Of a stretch of DNA of 64,000 bases, positions 27,401-42,400 are shown piece after piece (the stretch's first letter is position 1; the number at the start of each line of letters is the position of its first letter). Source of the stretch: Chionis minor (Eukaryota; Chordata; Aves; Charadriiformes; Chionididae); assembly GCA_013398295.1 (NCBI GenBank), contig VZSF01011137.1, positions 321,716-385,715 on the forward strand, read 5' to 3'. Made by a program: the position numbers and the translations under genes. Under the pieces are notes generated by a model that saw only the letters and a program-made list of their open reading frames with translations, was not told the DNA's origin and made no database searches.

Positions 27401-30400
27401 GCTTAGCTGGTATTTATAGTGTCTTCGGGTTGACTGACTTCCTGAAATTATGGACTGCTCCTCCTACCACCAGTGAGGCATAGGCTAGGCCAGGTGTACA
27501 TACTGCATTTTGAACCTCGGTTTTGTCTTACTCTCGTGATACGAGGCATGTCACTGTGCCTTTCCTTATCCAGAAAGAGACTATAAAGATCAAAGCTGCT
27601 TAAATTACTTTTTGCTAGATAGTCCTTAAAGCTAAGCAGCATTCATTCTCTTGAAAGACAAGTAAATGTACATAACCCCTAAGGGCCACCACAACATATG
27701 AAATTGCAGATGTCATTAGTTTAGTTTAGTTTGGGAACATGCAGAGAAGCCCCCTTATTGGTATCTTACTTTGCCAAAGATGTTTACGGAGGAGAGTGAG
27801 AAGTCGTTGTAATGGAAAAAAACTTACATGGATTTTTTTTTTTTTTCTGATGTTTTAGGAGCTTAAAATAGGCTTGTTTCCTGACTTGAACATTTGAAAT
27901 GCTTAAGTCTATGAATTTCTTTGTTGTTTATAACGTTATGTGAAGTTATTAAATATCATAGATCTGTTCACAGAGAATATGTAGTAACTGCAGATACTGA
28001 GTTGTTTCGCTAGCTGACTGTGAATTCAATTAGCTCAGAGAAATACTTTTCTTCTTGCTTTGTGGTTTCTAAAGAGGTAGATCTGGAGGCACAATAGCAA
28101 ATGGCTAACGATGTCCTCCTAGTGGACCTAGTGGTCTGGGGGGTCATTTGAACAGGCGGCTAATTGGGTGATCTAAATCACATTGTGCAGGTTCTCCAAG
28201 ACATGGTTCCTCCTAAAAAGCATTTACTTAGGCATCAACCTGCAAATGCCCAGATTGGTCTGATGGAGGGAAATACATTTTGCACAACCCTGCAGCCCCG
28301 ACTGTTTACAATGGATCTAAATGTTGTGGAGCACAAGGTTTTCTACACAGAGGTACTTCCTTCTTATGTTCTCATTTTTGAACGTAGATACTTAAGTAGC
28401 GATAGTGTTAAAACTTTCATTGTTAAAAATACATATTTTCTCTATGCATTTTAAACTGTCACCAAAATGTAAGAATTTATCTTTCGAAATACGAACTGAG
28501 GTCTGCCTTTGCTTACAACATAATAGCTCTGAGCGAGAGGAATGTTCTAATGCGTGTAATCTACTTTATGCACAGTATATCTGTTAAACAAATTGTTGTA
28601 CCACCAAAACATAGATATTGTTTGTTAAGGCTTTTGAGTCCCTGACAGTCTGAGTAAAATCAGATATAAAACTAGTGTGTAGATTTAACTTAGAGAAACT
28701 GTCTAGTCCCTTGGTTTACTAGTTGAATTTTTGCCTGTTGGTGAAATTTGGAGGTTGATTAGTGTGTTTGTATAAACTTGGATCTCTGAGGAAACAAAGA
28801 CTCCAAAGGTAATACCCCTTCAAACGTGACTCCCAATGCTACACTAAAATGATTATTTTTTTCCACTAGTTACTGAATTTGTGTGAGGCTGAAGATGTTG
28901 CCTTAATGAAACTACCTTGTTATAAAAGTCTTCCATCACTTGTACCTCTTCGAATTGCAGCCTTAAGTAAGTAGAACTTCCTAAACAAAATTTGATGTGG
29001 GTAAGCGTCCTTGTGAGCAACGGGCCGTCTGCTTCCCAAGATCAGCAGAAAACTTGGGCGCTTCAAGACTGATGACTGCTCTCCAGAGGTCACAGTTTAA
29101 TGGAGAATAATGAGAAAGTATTGCTGCTTTCTTAATGACTAGGGTTTAGTTTCTGAAATGAACCCAAAATATTTTTAGACTTAACTGCATTATATAGCAT
29201 CAGGAAAACTTCAGAACACTGTTAATAGAACTTCCATTCTTTTACTCTTTTATGATGCCTGTTGCATTTGGCAAAGCATGCTATGCTTTAGCTATCTGTA
29301 GTTTAAGATGAAATAAATGAAACTTGAAAAAATGTAGAATTAGGGTTTTTTTTTTCCCATCTCTTTTGAAATTGTGCTAACCAAGAGGAGAAATTTACTT
29401 TGATATTTGCAGATGCTCTAGCTGCCTGCAATTACTTGCCTCAGTCGAGAGAGAAAATCATTGCTGCACTTTTCAAGGCACTGAATTCAACAAATAACGA
29501 ACTGCAGGAGGCAGGAGAAGCATGCATGAGAAAGGTTAGTGTACTGAAGCAACGTTGGGTTTGAGGCCGTTGTTCTCTCTGTGTTAGTCCTTGTTGCAAA
29601 GCTTCTCGGGAAAGTTCTCTATGGGAAGCTATGGCTGCTCTGTTAAGTTTTCGTTAGTGACACCAATATAATTAAGTTTCGGTCAGATATGTTTTTTGGG
29701 GAGTTTGAACTTAGCCATAAAAATTTCTTCTGGTTGAAATTAAGCATTATAAGCTCTTTACAAGGACCATGGTAAGTCTTTTGGTCTTTCTGTTTGTCTG
29801 GTCTTTGTAACGTGTCGTCTTTTCTAAATGAAGAGGGCCAGGTCCAGCTGCCTTCCCAGCAGCTTGGCAAGTGTGCATGCCTGGCTTTATTGTAAAAGCT
29901 TTTCTCCTGTTTCCTCTTTGCTCCTGAAAGACATGGTAGAGACCTGTTGTGGTTTCACCCCAGCTGGCAGCTAGGACCACTGTCCACTTGTGCAGTTCTC
30001 CCACTTCCCCCAGAAGGGCAGGGAGGAGAGGGAGGAAAGGAGGGGATGGGAAAGGAAAAAAACTCCAAGCCTTGTGGGTCAAGATAAAGGCAGTTTCATA
30101 GAAGCAGTAGCAGAAAAGGAAAATAGCAGTGACAGCAATAATAATCATGACACAAGTCACTCTCGCCACCCAGTAGACTAGTGGATGGGCACCATCCGGA
30201 GCAGGGATCACGGATTCTGCCCCGGCCCAGCCAGCCCCCACTTACACACCCAGCATGATGTCTGTGGTACGGAATATTCCATTGGCCATTCCATCGTTCT
30301 GTCTAGGCTCCTTAGCTTCTATGGAAGCTGAAAAGAGTCCTTGAAACTGTAAGTATCATGACATTCCTTTCATACCAAATCTGAAACACAGCAGCTGCTA

Positions 30401-33400
30401 GAAAGAAGATTAGAAAATTAACTCTGTCCCAGCTGAAAGCAGGACAAGACCCTGTAAAAGTGGGTTTTGGAAAGTGAACCAACCAGCAGGCTGAGACTCT
30501 GCGTCGCAGCGTGGCAGTTACCTTGAGGAAGGGGACTGTGGCCGTGGTGTTGGTCAGAATTGCTGTCAGGTGCACGTGGTGCTGCGCCGCGCCGTCTGTT
30601 CTGTGGGTGCTGGGTTATAGTGGGAGGAAGCTGGAAGGACAGGGAAAAAAGTACTCTCTCCTCATGATTTGTTGCCCAGTAGATACGACTAATTGTGATT
30701 CAGCAAGATTTTAATAGCATTCTTGTAAAGATAGAAAATGCTAATAAAAAGGCTTAGAGCCTCTTTGCAATGATGTGTGGAGTGGCTGGCGTGTACCGGG
30801 GACCGCAGCTGTAGCAGTAGGGGGGGTTCACATGGGCTTGGGCCACTGACTGGTGAGAGCTCAGACGTCGTCTTTCTGTATCGCTCTCATCAGGACAGGG
30901 AACGTGCCTATTCTTCGTGGCTTGCTGACCGTGCAGCTGGGTTGAGAGGGTTGCTCTGGCCTATGCATTTGGTATAAGATTTTCTGAACATTTTTTCCTG
31001 TGCTAAAACTATGCCCACAGGATGTTTGGTTAATGCAGGAAATACTCTCTGGGGCTGCCTGCAGCCAGGTTCTCTGGACCTTTCGTGTTATGCAGGGTGC
31101 AGGCAGATTGTAAGGCAGCAGTTTGCTCTGTTGCCTTTGGCCACATTCACAGGCAGTTCTTAACGAAGGAGCATCTAAGTGGTTTGTCCATAGCTGTGTA
31201 TTTAATTTATAGCTGTGGCAGGTTTTCAGTTCATCTGTAATTAAGATCTCCTACTTGATTATTTTCTGGGATCTCCTACTGTGCGTCAGAAATACTCAAG
31301 TGCTTCCCAAATCCATGTTATCACTATGTATATTTCTAATAATAAATGTTATTTAAGTTATTACATTGCGAAAGTAAAAAATAAAAGATGAAAAATCAAG
31401 GCATCAGAATGTAGTTTAAGAAGGATGTTTGCAGGGAAGTTGCTCCCCTCTCCCTCTGTATCTCAGTCCTGTACTCTCTTGCAGTTCTTGGAAGGAGCTA
31501 CCATAGAAGTTGATCAAATTCATACACACATGAGACCCTTGCTTATGATGTTGGGAGACTATCGAAGTCTGACGCTGAATGTTGTGAATCGTCTGACGTC
31601 TGTCACTAGACTTTTTCCAAACTCTTTTAATGATAAATTCTGTGATCAGATGATGGTAAGCCCATTCAAGTTTTCTTTAGCTCTTCCAGAAGAAGTTTTC
31701 TTTAAACTAATCTTTGTATTGTTGAAAAGTCAACGAACAATTCAGTAGTGACTCAATAAATACATTGGAAGTAAAAGACTTTTATTTTACAATTAATGGG
31801 GGGGGGGAAGTCTTTAAACATATTAATTTCTAAAGAGCTACTAAACTGGAGAGTTAAGAGATGTTCTGGTGTAGTGAAGACATACCTGGTCATGCTAAGG
31901 TCTGCTTGGACAAGTTTGTCTTTGAGCAAGGGGCCAGCAGCACAATATACTGAGGAAACCCTTGGAAATGTCTTTTGGTTCCTGCTGGGCTAAGCCCATT
32001 CTGGTGATTCTCTTGATTTAGGAAATGATGGAGGGTATTGCCCTTCTTCGCAGTTTTTAAACTGTGTATGTGACCTCTGTGTACTTTTGGCATGGATATT
32101 GAAGTTCATACATACCAAGCAAATAATTAAACAAGTGTAAGCCTGTCAGACTTCCGGTTTTTGTGCTTTCTAATGAGCGTACTCTTACAACCCCTGCTTT
32201 CTTCAATATGGAGAGGACTTTAGCAACAATAGGGTCTTCAATTGGAGGGAATGAAAATAACAAATAATTTTTCCCTTTGTTTCCTTCCTTTCTGCCTCTT
32301 ATTTCTTTTCTTGTAGCATATGCTGTCACTTGCTAAAATGGAACAGTATAATTATAAGAATAATACTAATTATCCTCTCTTTATAGCAACACCTGCGTAA
32401 GTGGATGGAAGTTGTAGTTATTACACACAAAGGTGGACAACGGAGTGATGGAAATGTAAGTTAATGAATGCTTTTATGTGGGAAGACAGGAAATAAATAG
32501 TGTTAATGTGTTGGAAGTACAGAACTCATTCAATTGTAAATGTTGCCATAACTGATTACACACTGATGTTTTGTTACAAGCTAATGACCTTATATGTATA
32601 TTAAATATTTGTTACAAATCTTAGTAAGAGGAGCTTCTTATCTGCTGACAATGGTTACTTTAAAGCCTGTTCTACGTAGGTTGATGTGGGATTGGATTTT
32701 TATTTTTTTTGCTCAGGATTTTCTGTTTAGAATTCTGTTCATTGGAGTGGCTGATGAGCTTAGCACGTAATCCCTCTTTTTCACTAATGTATTTGATGTT
32801 CATAGTTTTTTGTAAATTATACTGAAGAATAAGATAATCCCAGTTAAATAAATTTTAAATATACTTTATGAAAAATAAGTTCAATATTTACCAGTTGAGA
32901 TGACGTTAAAATCTCTTTCCAATCCAAACTAATGGCCTCAATGTTGAACTATGGGAAGCTGATCAGTTTTCTTATAAATGGAAAATTACACAGTGTAATG
33001 GCAACTCTGCGTGCCCTTAGCAGTACAGCACTGAAGGGAATTCCTGCTTCAGCGTTGTTTCATGGAGATTACCACAAGTCCCATAATTCTGTTAAGGTTT
33101 TATTAATGACTTACATTAAGTGTTGAGATTTATTATTGCAACTAGGAAAAAATTGGGAAAGAATTTTATTAATTTCTTTGTTTTTCAAATTAGATTGAAA
33201 TTAGGTTGGCTTTCTATTTATTTCAAAACATGGAAATGGTTTAATGGCTTTTCATTACTCTTTCCTGTCATTGCAAAGAGAGCTTTTAAATCTGAATTTA
33301 GTCATTGTTTTTGTATTTGACCTAGATGTTTTCTAATGGAGTGGAACTTGTTTCTTATGTTTAAACTTAAAAGCTGTTCATTTTTCAGTTAAATACTTAT

Positions 33401-36400
33401 ATTTCATTCAGGACAGAGTAGTTCTAAGGCCTTCATACTCTTCTCTTGGGATTCACTTTTCCTGAAATGGGATGAATACAGATGTCTTACAGATCTTTTT
33501 GTAGTGATAGTCTTTCAAACCACAGTGTGGCACCTCTAGAATAGTTTTTAGTCATCCCTAAATTGCATTTAATAGTGAATTTTTCTGCTTTTAGTGTTTT
33601 CTGTTGATGTTTTCTACGTAGTTGTGTGTTTAGTCTGTTGAACCTGTAACTTTTTTTTGAGTATTGGTTTAAAACCTATGTATGTTGGGGGGGTGCACAC
33701 CAGAGACTTGTGAAGGAATCTGCTGTCACATCGTGAGGCAGAAGAGAAGTCTGTGGGAGCATTGTCAAATAGAACTGTGTGATTGCAAAGCTGGTTGAAA
33801 TGCTACTTTTTACCCCCAGTTGTTGCTCCAAAGTTTCCTTTATAGTAAAAACCCTAGAAAGCTGAGGAGGGCACAGACGGGGTGATCTCACGCGATTGCT
33901 GTGGCGCTTGTGTCCGTATGTCCCTACGTAGAGTGCACTCTTGCTGGAATTGTCTTCTAAATGGGGAGAAGCTAGGATGGTGAAACTGGTGGTCAGCGTT
34001 ACTGTAGCTGGCCTGTCCCTTGCTCTGGGTTCTTCGTGACCATAGTGAGATTCCAAAATCTGAGATACTCACTCAAAAGCGGTGCTGGGGAGTCTTGCTG
34101 GGGTAGGCTGCGTCGTTCAGAATGAGCGAGCGGCTAGGTCTGGGAGACATGCATTCAGAAGGGAATTGGTCAGGAGAGGCTCGTGTTAGCTAGGTGAAAC
34201 AGCACAGAGCACTGTTACGGTCTCTTTTTTGACCTAAAGAGATTTCATTTTTTCCCAGCAGCACTTTATGCAGGTTCCGTTTGATGGTGGTGCTGGTGTT
34301 GTCACGCCGTTCTGCAGCATAGTGCAGAGAGTGGCTAGTCGGGGAGGCTTCCTAGCGAACCACTCCAAAAGTCCATGGAATGAGTTTTCTTTCATATGTG
34401 AATGGCGATTCTAGACAAACTAAAAACTTCAGACCTGCCAGTTACAAATGCTGCATAACTGTTAACAGCTATTGTAAAGATCCACAGGGATGCCAGAATA
34501 ACTAAGCTCTTCGTTCACATAGATAATTTGGTGGCAGTCCTGCTGTGTTCCTGAACGGCAACTTGGCTGTTTAGATAAATGAACAAATTAAAGCGTAACA
34601 CGTTAAGTAGTGATTAAGATCTTATTTGTCGGCCCAATGAGTGAAATATCCTATTTAAATCCCTTCTTCCTCTCTTCCCTGCCTCCCCAAGGAAAGGCAT
34701 GGTTTTTTAGGTCATGTCTGGGAATTGAAAAAACAGGTTTTGAGTAGGTGGCTGCCTCCAACTCTCCCTCTTGGGAGCAGTGGCACCACAGTGGGAATTC
34801 TGCGTTACAGCCTATTGGAAGGACGTTATGGCTTGCTTCTTCAAGTGTGGAAAGTGGTTTCATAATTGATGTTGCACAAATTTGTCTTTGAAGATGCCAA
34901 AACATTGTTTCCCCTGACTTAATCATCTCTAATATCTTTTTATTCAGTACAAGTACTTGAGAAGCTGTGTCTAAACAACGTATAAGTAGAAGAAAGGATA
35001 CTTTTCATCCTGATACTTAGGAGAGCAGTTCAGAGCATGGGAGATACTCATTGTCTCCATTCTTCCATTGAGAGATGAGAAAATAACTCTACTGAAGTCA
35101 GTTTCTGACTGACGCTGAAGAATAGCATATACTGATTTGTGAATATATTTGATATTTTTGTGGGCTTTTTCTTTTCATGCTGTGACTTCTGTTTTGGTTC
35201 AGCCTGCCGTGGAAGGGGTAGAGGTGAGAAACTCAGTGGAGGCACCAGGAAGTTTGTTGTTGTTGTGATTTTTTTTTTTGTTTGTTTTACTTTTTTTTTC
35301 TTTTGTTTTAAACTGTGATTTGTTAGTTTTAATGTTGTGTTTTGGGCAGAGTGCATTGTGCCTTTGAGTGCAGTGCTGTGAATTGTCTTCTGTTTGTCTG
35401 TGGCAGAGTTGTTTTGATAACGTTGCTGTTAAGGATGTTAAGCATGTTTGTACTAGGAAGAGCAGGATTTTTAGTTTCCGTGAAGGTGTAAGTGCTTTCC
35501 AAAGACTTTACACGTGCTCTGAGTCCTGAACTCCATCCACCAGAGTAGCCTCGTGGGGGTTTGGCTGGGCAGATCACGTTAAAGGAGCGGGGCCTAATAC
35601 TTTGGGTTTAAATTCAGTTGAGGAAGTGCAGAGCACTCGGTAATACTCTTTTGTATGCTGCGTACTAGGAACGCAGTTTAGAGGGATGGTGGGATGGATG
35701 TTTTCTTTTATTTTTTTCCTTTCCCTTTTCTTGCTGAAGAAAATCCACACTCTGGTTAAATGAAATACAGTCCCCGTTTAAATTATACATTGAAAGAAAA
35801 CCACACAGTGATTTTGGACTTCAGAAGAATTTAATATCTAGTGGGAGAAGAGAGCTGGCTTTTCTGTGAAGCAAGCAGCTGTTTGCCAGATGTGCAGGGC
35901 AGGGCTGCAGGAGAGCTGTCGGTCTCTGTCCGCGTGCCTGGTCAGGGGGTCCGGGCTGTGTGTGAGAACCGGGTTAGAAGGGAAAGTCTGGCTTTTTCAG
36001 GCATGAGCACTCCCTGTCTCCCCTGTCACCATTCCCGTTACACAGTGTTTAGCTCTGACCTGTAAAACACCACTAGGCTGACAAAGAAAATAAAAGGAAA
36101 ACATGATATCACGGGGGGGAAGGGCAGGCTTCCACAAGACCAGTTTTCTTCATACGTCATGGTAAGTAGTTGCTGTGTATGTGGTAACCCCCTGCATTTG
36201 GTTACTGGCTGTGCTAATATAGAGAGGGGGGAAAACATAGGATGTATGATACTGGTTTTATATATTTAGCTGGTAATATTAATTTCGTCGTGTTTCTTTT
36301 TGCCTGTAGGAAATGAAGATTTGTTCAGCAATTATAAATTTATTCCACTTGATCCCAGCTGCCCCTCAGACTTTGGTGAAGCCTCTGTTGGAAGTTGTCA

Positions 36401-39400
36401 TGAAAACGGAACGAGCAATGTTAATTGAGGTAAAAGTAGAAGTTAAGATTACCATTATTTTTACTTTATTGTAAATTTAAACATTAGTATATAATAATTA
36501 TACTGTTTTAAACACGGTGTGGGAACATTTGATATAATAAAGAAGTATACTTTTCAAGCTTTTTAGGAGGTGTTAACATTTGTCTTAGACTCCTACAAGT
36601 GAATTTTTGAAATTGTCAATAAATTCTCATCATAGAAGTTTTGAACATTTTGTATCTGCATAAATGCCAAGTCAAATGTATTTTTCTGAGTTCTAGTAAA
36701 TTAATAGAAAACACTGCATTTTTAATTTAAACTTTATGAATCTTTCAGGCTGGCAGTCCGTTCAGGGAACCACTGATAAAATTTTTGACGCGTCATCCAT
36801 CCCAGACCGTGGAGCTGTTCATGATGGAAGCCACTTTAAATGATCCCCAGTGGAGCAGAATGTTTATGGTAAGCTGTGTGGGGAGGGGAGCAGGAAAAAG
36901 CCCTCACAAATCTGGTGAACGAAAGATTTATTTATGTTCTCCATCTTTTTTCCCCATATGATCTTCTAGTACTTAATCATGGTCTTGCTCTGAGTGCAGG
37001 GTGCCTATTCTCCGTTTTGTATCTGCTTGTCCTGAGATGTTGATTTTATACCTTTCCAGATCATGTAGGATTATTACTGAAGCTGCTGAGGTTATTTTTA
37101 TGTATATGAAATATAACCTCTGCAACTTCAGTGAGGAATATAAAAGCTGCAGGATGATACCTGTTTTGGTACCCCTTTTGGTATTTTTGCTTTTAAAGGT
37201 TGTTAGTAAATTATTTCTTCCCCTTTGTCAGAGTTTCTTAAAACATAAAGATGCCAAACCTCTACGAGATGTACTGGCAGCTAATCCGAACCGGTTCATC
37301 ACTCTCCTGTTACCTGTTGGGACCCAAGCAGCTGTGAGACCTGGTTCTCCAAGCACTACCACAATGCGTCTCGATCTCCAGTTTCAGGCTATCAAGGTAT
37401 CCATTTCTCCTGGTTTGTCTCTGCACTAGATAGTTAAAGCTTCTCTAAGCTACACAGCTGTTGCGTACAGGCTTTCAAGTGTGGGCATGTATTATAGCTC
37501 ACAGAAAAACCACTTGTAAAGGGTTTGTAGGCAGCATCACTGTAGGAAGGAAAGAGAGTCTTAAATGAACTATACCTTTTTTAATCAAGCAAGGTACAAG
37601 AGGAAAACATGGCAACAGAAACTTTTTTTGAAAAAAGAAATTCCTTTAAAAATTGCTCTAAAGTGGTTTTTATTTGAGGGTTTTTTAATATTTTAGAACT
37701 GTTAATTGACCTTAAAAAAGTGCTTTTTTATCATTTTTTTTCTACTGATGGAGCTGTTGTGTGTTGACTATGCATTTGTCTTGTTTTGTTTTTGACAGAT
37801 CATAAGTATTATTGTTAAGAATGATGAATGTTGGCTAGCAAATCAACATTCCTTGGTGAATCAGCTGAAACGTGTATGGGTGAGTGAAGCTTTTCAGGAG
37901 AGACACCGTAAAGAGAACATGGCTGCCACAAATTGGAAAGAACCTAAGCTGTTAGCATATTGCTTGCTGAATTACTGCAAGTACGTAAAAACATTTATTT
38001 CCTATAGCTTGCGTGCCTTTACATTTATTTCCTATAGCTTGCGTGCCATTTTTTTTTTTTTTTAAATTTTGAAAATACTGTGAAGGTATACGGGGGTGCT
38101 AAAAATGGTCTGCAGTTATTAAAGAGAAAGTTTAATATATTTCATCATACTGCCATTAGCTCAAACCAGGCCTCTGGTACTGCCTGCTCTTGGCTCTCTG
38201 CTCATCTAAAACCGAGATTAGTTTCTTCACCAAGTCATCAGCATAGTGGTTTTTTCATAGAAGCTTTTTATTTTATGTGTTTTTACAGAAGGAATTACGG
38301 TGATATAGAGTTGCTCTTCCAGTTGCTTCGGGCTTTTACGGGTCGATTTCTGTGCAATATGACTTTCTTAAAGGAATACATGGAAGAAGACATCCCTAAA
38401 AACTACAGTATTCCCCAAAAACGGGCTTTGTTCTTCCGATTTGTAGACTTCAATGACCCAAACTTTGGAGATGAGCTCAAAGCCAAGGTAACTAAAGCAA
38501 TTAAATCAAAGCAGCCTGGTATTTAGGTTTAATTTTCTTCTTGGGAACTAGGGCAACAAAACTCGCTTACTTAAATGTCAATGAGTTTGATAATTGGCAG
38601 AGCCATTTAGGTGAAAATATCATACCTGAGGAAGAGCAATAATAAACAGAGACAGCAATTCATCTTGCTTGCAGTGCTGACTACTTTAGTTTACACTTTC
38701 TAAGAATCTTTGCCCTTGGAAGGGGGAGAGCGGGGAAAAAAATCTGTGTGTGTCTGTTTCTTAATGTGTTCTTGATAGCTTCCTTTTGTAACACAGTGAG
38801 TGTGTCTTCCCATGCCGGTTTGCATATGAAATTACTGGAGTGTTGACTGCCGTTGTAAGAATCAGGTAGTTGAATATAACCGGTTTTTTGTTTACATTCT
38901 GTAGGTGCTGCAACATATCCTGAATCCTGCTTTCTTGCACAGTTTTGAAAAGGGAGAAGGTGAACAGCTTCTGGGACCCCCAAACCCAGAAGGAGACAAT
39001 CCGGAAAGCATCACTAGTGTTTTTATTACAAAGGTAATAATCCTTGTTTACATTAAAGTGTGTGAAAATTTAAAACAAGAAGTTGTTCTTCTCATTTGGC
39101 TTCTCAATCCTGGTCTGAATTGGTTGTGCTATTTCTCAATGCTGTGATCAGTTATATCAAATCACATCATAACTTTGAACTGTTGTGAGATCCATCAGGC
39201 ATCAGTAGGACTGGACTACAATTTTCAGTTTGTGTTATCTTTAGGCCTTGAATGTCCGTCTTTAGGAATGTCCTTATATGGCTGTAATCCCAGTGTTTTT
39301 CATAAGCAAAGCTCTCCCTGACGGAACAGTAGTATCTTTGTAATTCACCTTGATTTCATTGAACCAGCTAGCAGTTGTCAAACAGATGTTGTTAAAGATG

Positions 39401-42400
39401 AGGATTGTTTTTTTTTTCTTTTTTTAATCAGTTAGCACTTTGTAATGTCTTAGATGTGTTCATTATTTAAAAGTTCTCACCTCAGGAAGTTGTTTTGTGG
39501 GTATTAAACCGAATCCAAAAAGTGGTTGTAAGTATTAGTCTTTCAAAAAACACTCAAACCCAAAAAAACCTAGGATGACTCTTTTATAGCTGATAAAGTG
39601 GTTTTTTTGTGTTTTGTTTTTTCTCACCTTCCTCTTCTCCTCTTTGATCATCTGTGGAAGTAGGTACTTGATCCGGAAAAACAGGCCGATATGCTGGATT
39701 CTCTCAGGATATACCTCTTGCAGTTTGCCACGCTCCTGGTTGAACATGCTCCTCATCACATTCACGACAACAACAAAAACCGCAACAGCAAACTACGCCG
39801 CCTGATGACGTTTGCTTGGCCCTGCCTCCTGTCCAAGGCATGTGTGGACCCAGCGTGCAAATATAGCGGGCATTTGCTTTTGGCACACATCATTGCCAAG
39901 TTCGCTATACATAAGAAGATAGTCCTGCAGGTACGGACTCGGGCTCGTATTCCTACAGCTAGGGCATGCTGCTAAGTTCTATCGTGTGCCGCCTTTTGTT
40001 TTAAAATGCAGGGTAGAGGGTGCACAGTAGTTTTAGATAATTGGTATACAAGTAACAGTTAAATTCATGTGCAACAAATACAGAAGGAGCAACCTAAGTA
40101 TTAATACAAATTATTTGGGGGTGAGAGACTGTAGAAAGAGGTTCGAGGATAAGCAAAAGCAGACAGGGTAAATGGGACAATGAAAAGTCCTTTTGGTTGA
40201 ATTAACTGAATTGGTAATGTTTTTCATTTAAGAGACAGAAATATAACTTGAGACAGAATGTGGGGACCAAAGGAAAACTTTGAATTGGACAGTGGAGAGG
40301 GAGGAAGAAAAAGGGAAAGTAAGGGAGACAGAAGTACACGCTGTATACTTCTGGTCATCAAGTATCATATATTTACCAAATTATGGGCCTTTAGGAAAAA
40401 ATGTTGTTGTTTAAAAAACGTATGTTGTAGTTTCTCTTTCTTTATAAAGGCTTCATTTTTCATAAATGTATAATATTAATGTTGATCAGAAACTTTGCTG
40501 TTTAGGTTTTTCACAGTCTTCTGAAAGCTCACGCCATGGAGGCTCGAGCTATTGTCAGGCAAGCGATGGCTATTCTGACTCCAGCTGTGCCTGCTCGAAT
40601 GGAGGATGGACATCAGATGCTGACTCACTGGACACGAAAAATCATCGTGGAAGAGGGTCATACAGTTCCCCAACTCGTACATATTTTGCACTTGATAGTA
40701 CAACATTTCAAGGTACTTGTACCAGTTCATCTGTTTAGTCGCTGTATCTCAGATATTGAGGAGATTTGATTAGATGATTTACGTGGTGTAGCTTCAAAAG
40801 GCATCAGCTGTCTGCAAAGATATTTATTTGAAACTGAAAGCAACTATTAAAATTAAAAAGCAAACCACTTATTAAGCTTTATCATGGTTGAAGTTGGAAG
40901 TCAAAATGTTAGATGAAAGTCTGCAGGGTCGATTCATTGCATGGGCACTAGCAGTGCTCTTTAACAGGGCTGGGAAGATTCTTCAAGAGTTGTTTAAAAA
41001 GAGTGCAGAACTATATTCTTTTCCATCCTCTAGTAATCCTTGTTTGTTTGACTGTATGTATTCTGTGGGGTTAGCTAGGTAACTTCTATCTCCGGCTAAT
41101 ATATGTTGGGAAACATTAAACAAATGGGGGAAGGCTGCAGAATGTTGATCTAGGAGCATTTTTGAAAACGCATATTAAAATACAATCCAAAGTGACAGCT
41201 AGCTAATATGCATTTAAGTCACTTTTCAGGAATCGATGCCTGAATGCTTTTTGAAAAAATATCTGAGTATGTTCAAACGTGAGTTGTAGCTCTCTAAAAG
41301 GATTGGCAAAAAATTGGAATGATTGGTTCTTGAGAAACAGCAAGTATTTCCAAAACAAGGTCTTCGTTTGAGTATATTAAATCAGTAGTTGCTACTGGAA
41401 ATTGCAGTCAAAATTTTATTTTGAAAGCACTGATTTCTTTTCCAGATTGGAAAGTTTGAACATGGTGCAGATTTAGCAGACTTTGGGATTAAAGACTTAT
41501 TTTACCATTTTGCTTTATTTCATCTCTGTAGTTTTTGTGTAGAATTTTATTGGTTAATGTCTAACATGACTGTGAAACCATCTTTCCAGGTTTATTATCC
41601 AGTGAGACATCACTTGGTTCAGCATATGGTTAGTGCCATGCAGAGACTGGGCTTCACTCCCAGCGTTACGATAGAGCAAAGAAAATTAGCGGTGGATCTT
41701 GCCGAAGTAGTTATTAAATGGGAATTGCAAAGAATTAAAGACCAGCAGGTAGGAAGTCTAAATAAGCTGGTGAAGATTGAACCGTTAGACAGTTAAATGC
41801 TTTTTTAACATGCACATTGCTGGTATTTCAGCCAGATTCGGATATGGATTCAAGTGCAAGTGGAGAAGGAGGAAGTTCTGCCTCATCTGCAGTTAAAAGA
41901 GGATTGTCCGTGGATTCCGGCCAAGAAGTAAAACGATTCAGGACAGCTACAGGAGCAATAAGTGCTGTAAGAAAAAAATCAGGTTTCGTTCAGAGCCTCT
42001 GAAATTATAACCTGCATTAACTAAGCAATTTAGTGTAATTGTTTTTTCCACATAACTTGAAACTCACTGAATTGAAGGTTTTGCTGTAGAAAATATTTGA
42101 ACTCTGTTCTGCTTGTTGTTATCTTTGGTCAGTGTTGCGTATGGTTTCTGTGCTTTGTCCCCGTGCAGGTATTTGGACGTAGCCAGTCCTTGCCAGGAGC
42201 TGATGCGCTTCTCTCCAAGCCGATTGACAAGCAGCATACAGATACGGTCGTGAATTTCTTGATCAGAATTGCTTGCCAGGTAGTGTATTTTTTCTGATAC
42301 GCAAATACCAGCGTGGCGTTAGTAGCCAAAACCGTAACCCCCTCTTTTCATGTGTGCTTGGGTTATTCTGGTGCTTGTATACTCTATTTTTTTTTGTGTG

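Noticed and set aside
37397..37798. Possible U12-type intron after exon 33 (donor gtatcc)
   Set aside because: The donor differs from the U12 consensus after gtatcc and no TCCTTAAC-like branch point is near the acceptor; it reads as an ordinary U2 intron.
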